Shown: positions 35,865 through 44,679 of the stretch, piece after piece | Position numbering within the stretch: the stretch's first letter is position 1 | How the letters are laid out: the number at the start of each line of letters is the position of its first letter | Assembly (NCBI GenBank): GCA_016926875.1 | Contig: JAFGNU010000061.1 | Span: 17,641 to 81,640, forward strand | DNA length: 64,000 nt | Origin: Anaerolineae bacterium | Lineage (GTDB): Bacteria > Chloroflexota > Anaerolineae > Aggregatilineales > Aggregatilineaceae | Direction of reading: 5' to 3' | Notes under the pieces: model-generated | Told to the model about the DNA's origin: nothing | Seen by the model: the letters and a program-made list of their open reading frames with translations, nothing else | Database searches by the model: none | Made by a program: the position numbers and the translations under genes

Positions 35865-36770
35865 CTATCCTTGATTCTGAACCGATCCGGTCGCAGTGCC
35901 CACTTTGTTTTTATTGGGCCGGGGCGGCACGCGTGGTTCCAGGCGATCCAGCAGCGAGCGGTAGAAGTAATTGCGGTCGCGCAGCCGCACAAACTGGCTG
36001 GTGCTGTCGCTGGCCCGCACCACGATCTGATCAGATGATTCCAGGCTGGCGACCAGTTCGCCGTCCACCGTCAAAACCACTTCCGTCACGGTCTGCGGTC
36101 CGTTCACAACCCGGACGGCGACCCCTTGCGACAAGACCATCGGGCGGTCCATGCTCAGGTGCGGTGCTACCGGCACGACCAGGATATTTTTTAGCTCCGG
36201 CGGCAAAATCGGCCCGCCCACCGCCAGCGCGTATGCTGTGGAACCGGTCGGCGTGGCGATGACCAGCCCATCACAGTGATAGGTGGTTGCCCAACCGCCG
36301 TCAATATACATTTCCAACTGCACCAGCTTGGCAATCGCGCCCCGGCTGATCACCACGTCGTTCAGCGCGTCGCAGGATTCGAGCACCTGGTCGCCGCGCT
36401 GCACTTCGCACCGGATCATCATGCGCTGTTCGATCCAGAAACGCCCTTCCAACAGCGCCGTCAGGCTCTCTTCCCAGTCTTCCGGGCAGACCTCGGTCAG
36501 AAATCCCAGGTAACCGGTATTGATCCCCAGCACAGGCACCTGTTCGGGCGCACATACCCGCGCCGCGCGCAGCATCGCCCCGTCTCCCCCGATGGCGATC
36601 ACCAGGTCAGAGCCGTGCACCAAAGGCCGCGCCCTCGACGCATCCCAGGCGGTGCGCACCCATGTCTTGATATCGCGCGCCTGGAGTGATTGCGCAACAT
36701 CCTGCGCGATGGGCGCCGTACCCGGTCGGAGCGGGTGCGCCAGTATACCAACCTGTTGGAATGTCTGCAC
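35865..36770 (-). CDS. nadK: NAD(+) kinase
   Basis: Protein of 301 aa that phosphorylates NAD to NADP. The signatures are IAIGGDGAMLRAAR, GINTGYLGFLTE, LNDVVISRG and the TPTGSTAYALAVGGPILPP block. GTG is the start, as the ATG a few bases upstream is in another frame. About 25 residues of Pro/Lys/Asn-rich tail follow the domain. First gene of the nadK-B-box-recN group. Confidence 0.95.
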   Translation of the reverse strand: MQTFQQVGILAHPLRPGTAPIAQDVAQSLQARDIKTWVRTAWDASRARPLVHGSDLVIAIGGDGAMLRAARVCAPEQVPVLGINTGYLGFLTEVCPEDWEESLTALLEGRFWIEQRMMIRCEVQRGDQVLESCDALNDVVISRGAIAKLVQLEMYIDGGWATTYHCDGLVIATPTGSTAYALAVGGPILPPELKNILVVPVAPHLSMDRPMVLSQGVAVRVVNGPQTVTEVVLTVDGELVASLESSDQIVVRASDSTSQFVRLRDRNYFYRSLLDRLEPRVPPRPNKNKVGTATGSVQNQG

Positions 36771-37093
36771 CGGGACTCATACTTTCTGTAGCGCTATATA
36801 AGCGATTATAGCCTGACAGATTGGCTCGTCAACCCTGTGCGGAATGAAACGCATGGTTACAAGTATACGAACAAAAGTTCTATTTTGCAAAGTCCAGGCG
36901 GCTGTTCAAGCCGAAAAAAAGAAGACCAAACACCTGGTACGTGAAGCGTTTGGTCTTGGGGGAGCAACCGGATGGCCGTGGGGGGCATCAGCCATCTCAG
37001 CATCCCTAGCATAAGAAAAGCCGGGGGCGAGAACTTGACGGTTACCCTGTGCCACCACAACGGAACCCCGCCGTTCCTGACACTTGCCTGACG
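36771..37093. other. nadK-radA intergenic region
   Basis: No gene. Apart from the radA terminator at 36914-36957 nothing distinct was seen. Confidence 0.4.
36914..36957 (-). terminator. Terminator of radA
   Basis: A perfect 10-bp stem AAGACCAAAC/GTTTGGTCTT (36948-36957 with 36922-36931), then C and a T7 run on the minus strand. Confidence 0.85.
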
Positions 37094-38470
37094 CTAGCCT
37101 TTCGGTTTCGGCACGGCGACATTCAGCGCTTCGCTCAGGCTGCGCACCTTGACCACGTCAATATCATCCGGCAGCGGTTCTTCCTGGCGGAATGTTCGGG
37201 GCAGCAGGACACGCTTAAAACCCAGCTTGGCCGCTTCCTTGACGCGCATTACCGTCTGGCTGACGGCGCGCAGTTCGCCGCTTAATCCGATCTCGCCAAC
37301 AAACACCATGTCCGCCGGGACCGGCACATCCCACGCGCTGGATGCGATAGACACGGCAATCGCCAGGTCGGCAGCCGGTTCGTCGATCTTCAGGCCGCTG
37401 ATCACGTTGACAAAAATATCCTTCTCATACAGCCGGATGCCGACGCGCTTGGTCAGCACGGCGGTGAGCAGCAGCATCCGGTTGAAGTCGATGCCGTTGG
37501 CGGTGCGGCGGGGATTGGGATACACCGTCTGGCTGGCGAGCGCCTGCACCTCGACCAGCAGCGGGCGCGTCCCTTCCAGCGTGACGGCAATCGCGCTGCC
37601 CGGTGCATTCACCACCCGTTCCGCGATGAACACCTCCGAGGGATTCGTAATCTCAACCAGTCCCTGGTCGCGCATCTCAAACACGCCCACTTCGCTGGTC
37701 GCGCCAAAGCGGTTTTTCACGCTGCGCAGCAGCCGGTATGCCTGGAAGCGGTCGCCTTCCAAGTACAGCACGGTATCGACGATGTGTTCGAGCACACGCG
37801 GCCCGGCGATGATGCCTTCTTTGGTCACATGCCCAACCAGGAAAACGGCAATGCCGCTGTTTTTCGCCAGTTCGCGGAGTTGGCTGGCACACTCGCGCAC
37901 CTGGGTGACGCTGCCAGCCGCCGACGCTTTGCCTTCCAGGTAGGTCGTTTGAATCGAATCCACAACCAGCAAGCGGGGTTTGACAGCTTCCACATGTGCC
38001 AGGATCGCACCTAGCTCGGTTTCGGTCACCAGGTAGAGGTTCTGCGAATCCAGCCCCAGCCGCCCGGCACGCATTTTGATCTGGCGCTCGCTTTCCTCCC
38101 CGCTGACATACAGCACCGGCCCGGCGACCTGCTCCATCAATACGGCGACTTGCAGCAGCAGCGTGCTTTTGCCGATGCCCGGATCGCCGCCAACCAGCAC
38201 CACGCTGCCCGGCACCAATCCACCACCCAGCACGCGCGACAGTTCCATGACCGGCACGGGATAGCGTTCCCCGGCATCTGCCGATACATCACTGAGCCGC
38301 TGCGGTTTCGTCCGGGGCACGGCAGCCGCGCGCGCCGCGTTTTTTAGCTCCGGTTCTTCAAGCATCTCGATCATTGTGTTAAATTCACCGCAGGCGGGAC
38401 ACTTGCCCATATAGCGCGGTGAGCGCCGCCCGCAGCTCTGACATTCGTAATAAACGCGTGTTTTCGCCAT
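37094..38470 (-). CDS. radA: DNA repair protein RadA
   Basis: Protein of 458 aa. An N-terminal C4 zinc finger (CQSCGRRSPRYMGKCPAC) is followed by a RecA-like ATPase with Walker A GDPGIGKST near residue 97, the RadA-specific KNRFG motif near 252, and a C-terminal Lon-protease-like domain. It promotes branch migration in recombination. The start at 38470 is set by the conserved MAKTRVYYECQSCG N-terminus. Own terminator downstream. Confidence 0.96.
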   Translation of the reverse strand: MAKTRVYYECQSCGRRSPRYMGKCPACGEFNTMIEMLEEPELKNAARAAAVPRTKPQRLSDVSADAGERYPVPVMELSRVLGGGLVPGSVVLVGGDPGIGKSTLLLQVAVLMEQVAGPVLYVSGEESERQIKMRAGRLGLDSQNLYLVTETELGAILAHVEAVKPRLLVVDSIQTTYLEGKASAAGSVTQVRECASQLRELAKNSGIAVFLVGHVTKEGIIAGPRVLEHIVDTVLYLEGDRFQAYRLLRSVKNRFGATSEVGVFEMRDQGLVEITNPSEVFIAERVVNAPGSAIAVTLEGTRPLLVEVQALASQTVYPNPRRTANGIDFNRMLLLTAVLTKRVGIRLYEKDIFVNVISGLKIDEPAADLAIAVSIASSAWDVPVPADMVFVGEIGLSGELRAVSQTVMRVKEAAKLGFKRVLLPRTFRQEEPLPDDIDVVKVRSLSEALNVAVPKPKG

Positions 38471-38550
38471 AAAACTAGCGTGCTCCCTGGATGTGTTCCT
38501 CACTATACATAGTCTAACGCGAACAGGTGTTCGATGCAAAAGGCCATTAC

Positions 38551-38583
38551 AAAACGGGCGTCTCCAGGTTGTGAAGACGCCCG
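38551..38583 (-). terminator. Terminator of the VanW-domain gene
   Basis: CGGGCGTCT/AGACGCCCG stem (38575-38583 with 38555-38563) followed by TTTTG on the minus strand. Confidence 0.75.
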
Positions 38584-38605
38584 CATTGTTGATACTCTGA
38601 ATCTG

Positions 38606-40951
38606 TTACCTGTTGATGCGCGCGTCGCCGGACGCGACTTCAAACTGAGCTGCCCAGGGCATGTAATGGCTGACAAATTCCTCGTGGTCGATGATGATCT
38701 GCTCGTCCTGGTACACCGTGCGGTATACGTACACGTCCGACCCGCCCATGGCATAGTCCACCTGCTTGACCTGTCCCGGTGACAGGGCCGCGTTCGCGCG
38801 GTAAATCGGGGGCGGGGCGGGCTGCTGGTTTTTGATGACCGGTCCTTCCTTGACCACGCGCCGGTTCATACTGGTGCTGTAGAACTTCCAGGTGATCGTG
38901 CTGTTGTTCGGATTCACATATGTTTCGATCAGCAGGTGATAGGGCGTGTCGTTCGTAAAACGAAAATCTACAATCGGCTCGTAGACGGTTGCATCCATAC
39001 CGGGGCCTTCACCGTGTTCATAATAGCTCACCCGGTACGCGTGTTCGAGGCGCTCGTTGATCGGGTAGCCGCCGTAAAACGCGGTTTGAAAGGCCGTCGT
39101 CGCCACCTGGCACACGCCGCCGCCCACACCCGTGATCGTCTGGTTGCCGACGATGATCAGCCCTTCCTCATAACCGGTTTCCGGACTGACATCGCCCAGC
39201 CACTCGTTAAACGAGAACTCCGCGCCGGGCGCGATAACAATGCCATGAAAATTGGCCGCCGCCACCTGGATATTACTTCGGCGGGCTGCCGTTGAGCCGT
39301 AGTAGTACGTCGTCTTGCTGACAACCAGCTCGGTGATGCCCAGTTGGGCAGCGGTTGTATCCTCGGTGAAGGCAGGAGGTATTTCTTGAAACACCAGTTC
39401 CACGCGTCGATCAGCCGGGTCCGGGGCAAAAACGGCATCCTCAAACTGCGCCAACGTGCTTTCCACGTCCAGCGTGCGGCCATAGGTGCTCTCTTCGATT
39501 ACTTCGAGCTGGCGCGTCTCGTCGTCGAAGATGAACCGCGCATTGACCGGCTGAATTGTGAGGTCCGGGGCCAGTTCACTCAGAAAGGCGCGCGCCTGGT
39601 CCTGGCTGATGCTGACTTCGTACCCGGCGGTGCCGTCATCATGGCTGACCGGCTCGATCACCAGCATTTGTTCCAGCGAATCCGTCTGCGTGACCCAGGG
39701 ACCCTGGTTTATGCCATCGTCAGACGAGATGACAAACTTGACTGGGGCGGACAGCATCAGGTTGATCTGTTCGGCGGCGCTGTCGGTTTCCCACACCAGC
39801 GGCGGCGTTTCGTTGACGGCCAGCGTGATATCGCTGTGCGTGCTGAGCGAGAGCACCTCGCGGCGCAGCACACCAAGTGTAGCTGCAACATCCACACTGC
39901 GCCCGATCTGGCTGGAGGTAGCAATCGCCTTGCCATCGCGGATAGTCAACGTAGAATCTAATACAGGCCGGTTGATAGCGCTGGTGGCAATTTCGGCCAG
40001 CAGCCGCTCAGCCTGGGACTGGTTATAGGTAATCACCGGGGACACCGGGTAGCCGTTCATCCAGATATCAAGTTGCTTGAGCAGATTTTCCAGCATACCG
40101 CCGCTGCGCCCGGCATTGTAAGCCGCGTTGATGGTCGCTTCAACATCCAACGCGACGCCCAGTTCGGCAGCCGTATAGTTCCAAATCCGATCCCCGTAGC
40201 GGAACGTAAAGGTTGCCTGATCGGCATACTCAAACCGCTGTGACAGCGCCGTGATGGCTTCCTGGCGCGTCATCCCGGCCAGGTCGATGTCAAATATAGT
40301 GGACACGCCGGGAAAGATTTCGTCCTGGTGCAAAAACTGGTACCCGGCAGCCAGCATAACCAGCACCAGGAACAACAGCACCAGCCCGGCGACCATCAGC
40401 AGTGCCAGGCGCGTGCCCCAGGGGTTTGAACGCCGTCCGGCACGCCGCCTACGCGAGTACGTTGCCGATTCTGCTCCTGGCCTTGACGCCCTGGCGTTTA
40501 GGACTTGTTGGGCAACTTGGCTAGCAATACGATGACGGAGGTTAGCAGCTTCATCGTTAGCTGCTGATCCTGCTCTTGGCCTGGAAGCCTCAGAGCCAAG
40601 ATACGGTATTGCCACCGACACATTAACAGGCCCATTTCCCGGTGGCGTCCAGTGTCTATCATGCCACCATTTCTTTGCATACTCACGAACCTGATCGCGA
40701 TTCACGTCGGGGTAACGAGCTATACACTTTTCACATACTATCCAGGGACTACCTTGCCCACAATGTTGACGCAGCGCCATTGACAGGAATAAGTCGTTTG
40801 GATCCATGCGTTCTACTCTGCCCCTGGACTTCTTAGCAACAGATTGCCAGAAAGCGTGGCTTGTTACAACCTGATGCGTGGTGAGCAGGTAGCCGCTCCC
40901 TGCCTCCATTGGAGCAGAACAATTATCGCAGCGAATGTGACTGGAAAACAT
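38606..40951 (-). CDS. VanW-domain membrane protein with Cys-rich cytoplasmic N-terminus
   Basis: Protein of 781 aa. Residues 1-105 are cytoplasmic with probable zinc ligands (Cys8, Cys11, Cys64, Cys73, Cys76). A basic linker precedes one membrane helix (about 185-212). Two peptidoglycan-binding-4 type repeats follow (about 230-480), then a VanW domain (about 560-700) with AAANFHGIVIAPGAEFSFNEWLG and GVGGGVCQVATTAFQTAFYGG. A C-terminal G5-like/beta tail ends the protein. Most VanW proteins lack the cytoplasmic Cys-rich part. The start at 40951 has AGGTAGG upstream. It is probably a cell-envelope protein; a link to vancomycin resistance is not implied. Confidence 0.85.
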   Translation of the reverse strand: MFSSHIRCDNCSAPMEAGSGYLLTTHQVVTSHAFWQSVAKKSRGRVERMDPNDLFLSMALRQHCGQGSPWIVCEKCIARYPDVNRDQVREYAKKWWHDRHWTPPGNGPVNVSVAIPYLGSEASRPRAGSAANDEAANLRHRIASQVAQQVLNARASRPGAESATYSRRRRAGRRSNPWGTRLALLMVAGLVLLFLVLVMLAAGYQFLHQDEIFPGVSTIFDIDLAGMTRQEAITALSQRFEYADQATFTFRYGDRIWNYTAAELGVALDVEATINAAYNAGRSGGMLENLLKQLDIWMNGYPVSPVITYNQSQAERLLAEIATSAINRPVLDSTLTIRDGKAIATSSQIGRSVDVAATLGVLRREVLSLSTHSDITLAVNETPPLVWETDSAAEQINLMLSAPVKFVISSDDGINQGPWVTQTDSLEQMLVIEPVSHDDGTAGYEVSISQDQARAFLSELAPDLTIQPVNARFIFDDETRQLEVIEESTYGRTLDVESTLAQFEDAVFAPDPADRRVELVFQEIPPAFTEDTTAAQLGITELVVSKTTYYYGSTAARRSNIQVAAANFHGIVIAPGAEFSFNEWLGDVSPETGYEEGLIIVGNQTITGVGGGVCQVATTAFQTAFYGGYPINERLEHAYRVSYYEHGEGPGMDATVYEPIVDFRFTNDTPYHLLIETYVNPNNSTITWKFYSTSMNRRVVKEGPVIKNQQPAPPPIYRANAALSPGQVKQVDYAMGGSDVYVYRTVYQDEQIIIDHEEFVSHYMPWAAQFEVASGDARINR

Positions 40952-41333
40952 AAATTTCCTACCTTGATGGCTAGATAGCGTTGGTGAAAGTGAGAGCGAG
41001 CAAGGGCGCAAACACTTTCGACATCACACCCAAATGCATTGCCAGCCGAAATAGAATTCACATTGGGTCGCACAATAGCCCATGACTTTCAATACATCAT
41101 CAATAATCACATAACCGTTACAATATAGGTGTGGTAACTTCCATTTTACCGAGATCGGCGTGAACGCCTTCAACTAGCAATCAAGGTTATCGATCACTCA
41201 CTTATCTGCTCGCGGCACACAGCATTGACTTATTGGATTGCCCCATGACGACCTGGTTATTTTGCTATCGTAGCATGTTTGAGGCAGGGTCACAACACAA
41301 CGCGGACAGGCTGGATTGGGAGGAAATAGACGC
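40952..41333. other. Divergent intergenic region
   Basis: No gene or RNA recognised; AT-rich in its middle part. It presumably holds the divergent promoters of the VanW-domain gene and the gene at 41334. Confidence 0.3.
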
Positions 41334-41711
41334 ATGGGCTACGAACACGAACTTGAACCAACCGGATCATCCGGCACAGACACTGCTCGACACCGCACCA
41401 CGATCCGTGATGCGCGCCGCACGGTGATGCAGCACGCCTACGCTGCCAAAGAAACCGCCGCCGACCAGTTGATCGCTGCCGCCGAACGCGTCCGGGCCGA
41501 AGCAATGCACACCGGCGATCAGGAAATGATCCAACAGGCGCAAACGCTGTCCCGCAGCCTGGAACGCGGCGCGATATACCTGCACGGCCACACCTTTGAC
41601 CAGATGACCGGTGATGCCACGCAGATCGTACAATCGAAACCCTGGCAGGCGGTTATGATCGCGTTCCTGGTGGGCGCTATTTTTGGCCGGAGTTTCAGGC
41701 GCAATCGCTAA
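41334..41711 (+). CDS. Small tail-anchored protein, DUF883/ElaB-like
   Basis: Protein of 125 aa. A charged, helical N-terminal part (RDARRTVMQHAYAAKETAADQL) precedes a single C-terminal hydrophobic segment (WQAVMIAFLVGAIFGRSF) and a basic tail, the plan of the ElaB/YqjD/DUF883 inner-membrane proteins. ATG 41334 is preferred because GGGAGG (41318-41323) precedes it. Function unknown; relatives have been linked to ribosomes at the membrane. Confidence 0.6.
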   Translation: MGYEHELEPTGSSGTDTARHRTTIRDARRTVMQHAYAAKETAADQLIAAAERVRAEAMHTGDQEMIQQAQTLSRSLERGAIYLHGHTFDQMTGDATQIVQSKPWQAVMIAFLVGAIFGRSFRRNR

Positions 41712-41773
41712 ACGGCGATCCGCCCATTTGCGTTATAATCGGCGCTGGTTTATCTACGCAACCAGATCGGGAT

Positions 41774-42574
41774 ATGTCAATGGTTAAACTTGTCTTGCTG
41801 TTCAAACACCCGGCTAGCCCCGGTGATTTTGAAGCCCGCTATGCCCAAAACCGGGCGTTGATGGGGAAAATGCCCGGCGTGATGGGGATTCAGGAAAGCA
41901 CGGTGATCGGCGGCCCACAGGGAGCTGTGCCGTATACCCGTATCATTGAGATCGGCTTTGCGGACTTCGACGCGCTGGATGCAGCGCTGACTTCACCAGA
42001 AGGCACCGCCGCGGGGCAGGACTTGATGGATTTCGCCGGGCAGGGCGTTGAACTGTTATTTGCTGAAACAGCCGGTAACAACCCGCCACAGCCGCTCTCA
42101 CCAGCCGATTTGCAAGCCTACCTGGACGCGCATAACATTCCAGCGGAGATCGTCTATCCCGGCGCGCCTACACCAACCGTCCCCGCAGCGGCGGAAGCGC
42201 TAGGCGTGGAGGTCGATCAGATCGTCAAGTCAGTTGTATTCCTGGTAAACAGCGATCCATACCTGGTGTACGGCTGCGGCACGCGCCGCGTTGATTCGCG
42301 CAAGCTGGCCGACAGGCTCGACGTGGGGCGGAAGCGGGTGCGGCTGGCAAACGAGGAGCAGGTGCTCGACATCACGGGCTATGCCATCGGTACGGTGCCA
42401 CCCATTGGCCTAAAAACCAGTATGCCGGTGTTCATGGACCCTACCGTCCAGGCATACGACACCGTTTATGCGGGTGGGGGCGGGATCGACGCGCTGTTAA
42501 AGATACGCAGCGCGGATTTGCAGGCGATCAGCGGGGCCGAAGTGATCCCCATGTTGGAGACTGTGGATACATAA
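41774..42574 (+). CDS. EthD-like domain fused to YbaK/prolyl-tRNA-editing domain
   Basis: Protein of 266 aa. Residues 1-100 look like an EthD/dimeric-barrel domain (VKLVLLFKHPASPGDFEARYAQN). Residues about 105-262 form a YbaK/ProX aminoacyl-tRNA deacylase domain (VDQIVKSVVFLVN, GTRRVDSRKLADRL, DITGYAIGTVPPIGLKT, and a final GGGGIDALLKI). YbaK domains hydrolyse mischarged tRNA, such as Cys- or Ala-tRNA(Pro). The fusion is unusual. It precedes the arg leader by 121 nt but is probably a separate unit. Confidence 0.8.
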   Translation: MSMVKLVLLFKHPASPGDFEARYAQNRALMGKMPGVMGIQESTVIGGPQGAVPYTRIIEIGFADFDALDAALTSPEGTAAGQDLMDFAGQGVELLFAETAGNNPPQPLSPADLQAYLDAHNIPAEIVYPGAPTPTVPAAAEALGVEVDQIVKSVVFLVNSDPYLVYGCGTRRVDSRKLADRLDVGRKRVRLANEEQVLDITGYAIGTVPPIGLKTSMPVFMDPTVQAYDTVYAGGGGIDALLKIRSADLQAISGAEVIPMLETVDT

Positions 42575-42617
42575 GCAGCGCTGGGATTGTGCCATCTTTG
42601 TGCATTTACACCAAAAC

Positions 42618-42647
42618 TTGCTGTTGCTGTGACAGATAGTGTATGAT
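42618..42647 (+). promoter_or_regulatory. Promoter of the arginine leader-argCBDJ operon
   Basis: TTGCTG (42618-42623), an 18-bp spacer, then TATGAT (42642-42647). The start would be near 42654, giving about 42 nt before the leader peptide ATG. Confidence 0.6.
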
Positions 42648-42695
42648 ACCTTGGACAGCGGGTTTTTTGAGTATGCGATTGAATGATATAACCTG

Positions 42696-42767
42696 ATGCC
42701 AGTTCTTACGCTTGTTGCTCGTCGTCCGCGTCGTCGCCCGGTCCTTCCAATGGAGGGTCCGGCTTAG
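42696..42767 (+). CDS. Arginine-rich leader peptide (23 aa)
   Basis: ORF MPVLTLVARRPRRRPVLPME + GPA, with five Arg codons at positions 9, 10 and 12-14 (CGT CGT CCG CGT CGT CGC). Immediately after them a hairpin can form between 42738-42748 and 42752-42762 (one mismatch, one G-U). Its 3' arm holds GGGTCCGG (42755-42762), the exact complement of CCGGACCC (42817-42824) in the terminator loop. A ribosome stalled on Arg codons would cover the 5' arm and release GGGTCCGG to block the terminator. No strong ribosome-binding site is seen. Function inferred from layout and position before argC. Confidence 0.82.
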   Translation: MPVLTLVARRPRRRPVLPMEGPA

Positions 42768-42809
42768 TGGTGTTGGCGATGTAGTCGAACGAGTTTGTCA
42801 GGCAACACG

Positions 42810-42836
42810 ACCGCCCCCGGACCCAGGGCGGTTTTT
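42810..42836 (+). terminator. Arginine attenuator terminator
   Basis: ACCGCCC/GGGCGGT stem (42810-42816 with 42826-42832) and a T-run to 42836, 43 nt before argC. The loop CCGGACCC (42817-42824) is complementary to the end of the leader ORF. Confidence 0.85.
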
Positions 42837-42878
42837 ATTTTGTTGTTTGGAACCCACCCAAAAGGAGCAGCGGCAGCC

Positions 42879-43892
42879 ATGCCAATCAAAGCGGGTATAT
42901 ACGGCGCAACAGGCTATACCGGGCTGGAATTGGTCCGGCTGCTGGAACAGCATCCAAATGCGTGTATCCATTTTCTGACCTCGGAGCGATCCGCCGGGCA
43001 AAGCCTGCGCCAGAGCTACCCGCTGGCTCCGGACATACCGCTGATCCAGGCCGACGACGCGCCGCTCGATCAGGCGGACTGTGTGTTTTTGTGCCTGCCG
43101 CATACGCGCTCGGCACCGCTGGCTGCGCAGGCGCTGGCGCACGGCATGCGCGTGGTGGACCTGTCCGCCGACCTGCGCCTGGACGATCCCGCCATCTACG
43201 AGCAGTGGTACAGGGTGCCGCATCCCGCCCCGGACCTGTTGCCCAAACCTTACGGCCTGCCCGAACTCGGACGCGAAATGCTGCGCGGGGCGGACTGTAT
43301 CGCTAACCCTGGCTGCTATGCGACAGCGGCCTTGATGGGCACCGTTCCCCTGGCCCGTCATAAGCTGCTGATCCCCGGCGCGCCGCTGATCGTCGATGCC
43401 AAGTCGGGCGTATCGGGCGCGGGCCGGACGCCCAAACAGAATACGCTGTTTTGTGAGGTGCATGGCAACTTTTCGCCCTACAGTATCGGGCGCGCGCACC
43501 GGCACCTGGCCGAAATTGAGCAGGTGTTGGCCGCCGAAGGCAGCGCCAGCGGCCCGGTGATTTTCTCGCCGCACCTGCTGCCCACCGACCGGGGCATCCT
43601 GGCGACGATCTACGCCCAGGTGCGCGATACGGACGCCGCGCGCGCCGTGTTCGAGGAAATGTACGGCGAGGAGCCGCTGGTCAACCTGCTGCCGCCCGGT
43701 GAACTGGCTGCCCTGGCGCATGTCGTGCGGACGCCGCTCACGGCGATCTCGCTAACGCCCGCCGCCGATAACCTGCTGATCGTTGTTGTTGCCATCGACA
43801 ACCTGTTAAAAGGCGCCTCGTCGCAGGCCGTCCAGAACTTTAACCTGATGTGGAATCTGCCCGAAACCGCCGGGCTGCTGCCCTGGCGGTGA
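42879..43892 (+). CDS. argC: N-acetyl-gamma-glutamyl-phosphate reductase
   Basis: Protein of 337 aa in the arginine route. The Rossmann start is GIYGATGYTGLELVRLL, the catalytic Cys is near residue 146 in IANPGCYATAAL, and KSGVSGAGRTP follows. The start at 42879 matches the family; AAGGAG lies 12 nt upstream. First gene after the arginine attenuator. Its differences from lysY at the left edge support separate arginine and lysine reductases. Confidence 0.96.
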   Translation: MPIKAGIYGATGYTGLELVRLLEQHPNACIHFLTSERSAGQSLRQSYPLAPDIPLIQADDAPLDQADCVFLCLPHTRSAPLAAQALAHGMRVVDLSADLRLDDPAIYEQWYRVPHPAPDLLPKPYGLPELGREMLRGADCIANPGCYATAALMGTVPLARHKLLIPGAPLIVDAKSGVSGAGRTPKQNTLFCEVHGNFSPYSIGRAHRHLAEIEQVLAAEGSASGPVIFSPHLLPTDRGILATIYAQVRDTDAARAVFEEMYGEEPLVNLLPPGELAALAHVVRTPLTAISLTPAADNLLIVVVAIDNLLKGASSQAVQNFNLMWNLPETAGLLPWR

Positions 43893-43909
43893 GAGAGAAG
43901 GAGCAGGAG

Positions 43910-44656
43910 ATGACATCGCTACCCATCGTGATCAAGGTTGGCGGTAACGACCTGGAAAAGCCAGGGTTTATCACCGAACTGGCGCACGCTGTCGCGGAAC
44001 TCAACCGCCAGTGGTCCTGCATCCTGGTGCATGGCGGCGGCCAGGCGATCAATCGCCTGCAACAGCGGTTAGGGCTGGAACCGGTATATGTCGACGGCCA
44101 GCGCGTCACCGACGAAGCATCGCTCGAAGCAGCCGAAATGATGCTGTCGGGTTCTGTCAACAAGGAACTGACGATGGCGCTGCTCAACGCGGGCGTGGAT
44201 GCGCTGGGTATGAGCGGCGTTGACCGGGGCCTGCTCACGGTCGAACCCTGGTCACCGGATATGGGCCGTGTTGGGCGGATCGTGGGGGTGCGCGCGGACG
44301 TGCTGCTGTCGCTGTGCGAGCAGGGTGTTGTGCCGGTTGTGTCCCCGATCTCGCTAGGGCCGGGCGGGCGCTATAACGTTAACGCCGATCACGCGGCGGG
44401 GGCTATCGCGTCGGCGCTCAAGGCGGCGCACGCCACGTTTGTAACCAACGTGCCTGGTGTGAAAGTGAATGCGCAGATCGTCCCGTCCCTGTCAGTGGCC
44501 CAAACGGAAGAATTGATCGCCCAGGGCATCATCAACGGCGGCATGATCCCAAAGGTCAAAGCCGCGCTCAACGCCGTGGCTGGCGGCGTAAACCAGGCCA
44601 TTATCACCGATCTGCCCGGACTGCGCGCCGGAACGGGCACGGTGTTTGTTGCTTGA
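43910..44656 (+). CDS. argB: Acetylglutamate kinase
   Basis: Protein of 248 aa of the amino acid kinase family. IVIKVGGNDL (N-terminal lysine and glycine loop), LVHGGGQAIN, NVNADHAAGAIA and GGMIPKVKAAL are the family landmarks. It is shorter at the N-terminus than the arginine-inhibited hexameric enzymes, which carry an extra helix. It lies 17 nt after argC; AAGGAGCAGGAG precedes the ATG. Confidence 0.94.
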   Translation: MTSLPIVIKVGGNDLEKPGFITELAHAVAELNRQWSCILVHGGGQAINRLQQRLGLEPVYVDGQRVTDEASLEAAEMMLSGSVNKELTMALLNAGVDALGMSGVDRGLLTVEPWSPDMGRVGRIVGVRADVLLSLCEQGVVPVVSPISLGPGGRYNVNADHAAGAIASALKAAHATFVTNVPGVKVNAQIVPSLSVAQTEELIAQGIINGGMIPKVKAALNAVAGGVNQAIITDLPGLRAGTGTVFVA

Positions 44657-44679
44657 TATACCACAATTGGGGAGGAATC

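Noticed and set aside
38606..40951. Vancomycin resistance determinant
   Set aside because: VanW domains are widespread in envelope proteins and no vanA/B/H/X genes are present, so resistance is not supported.
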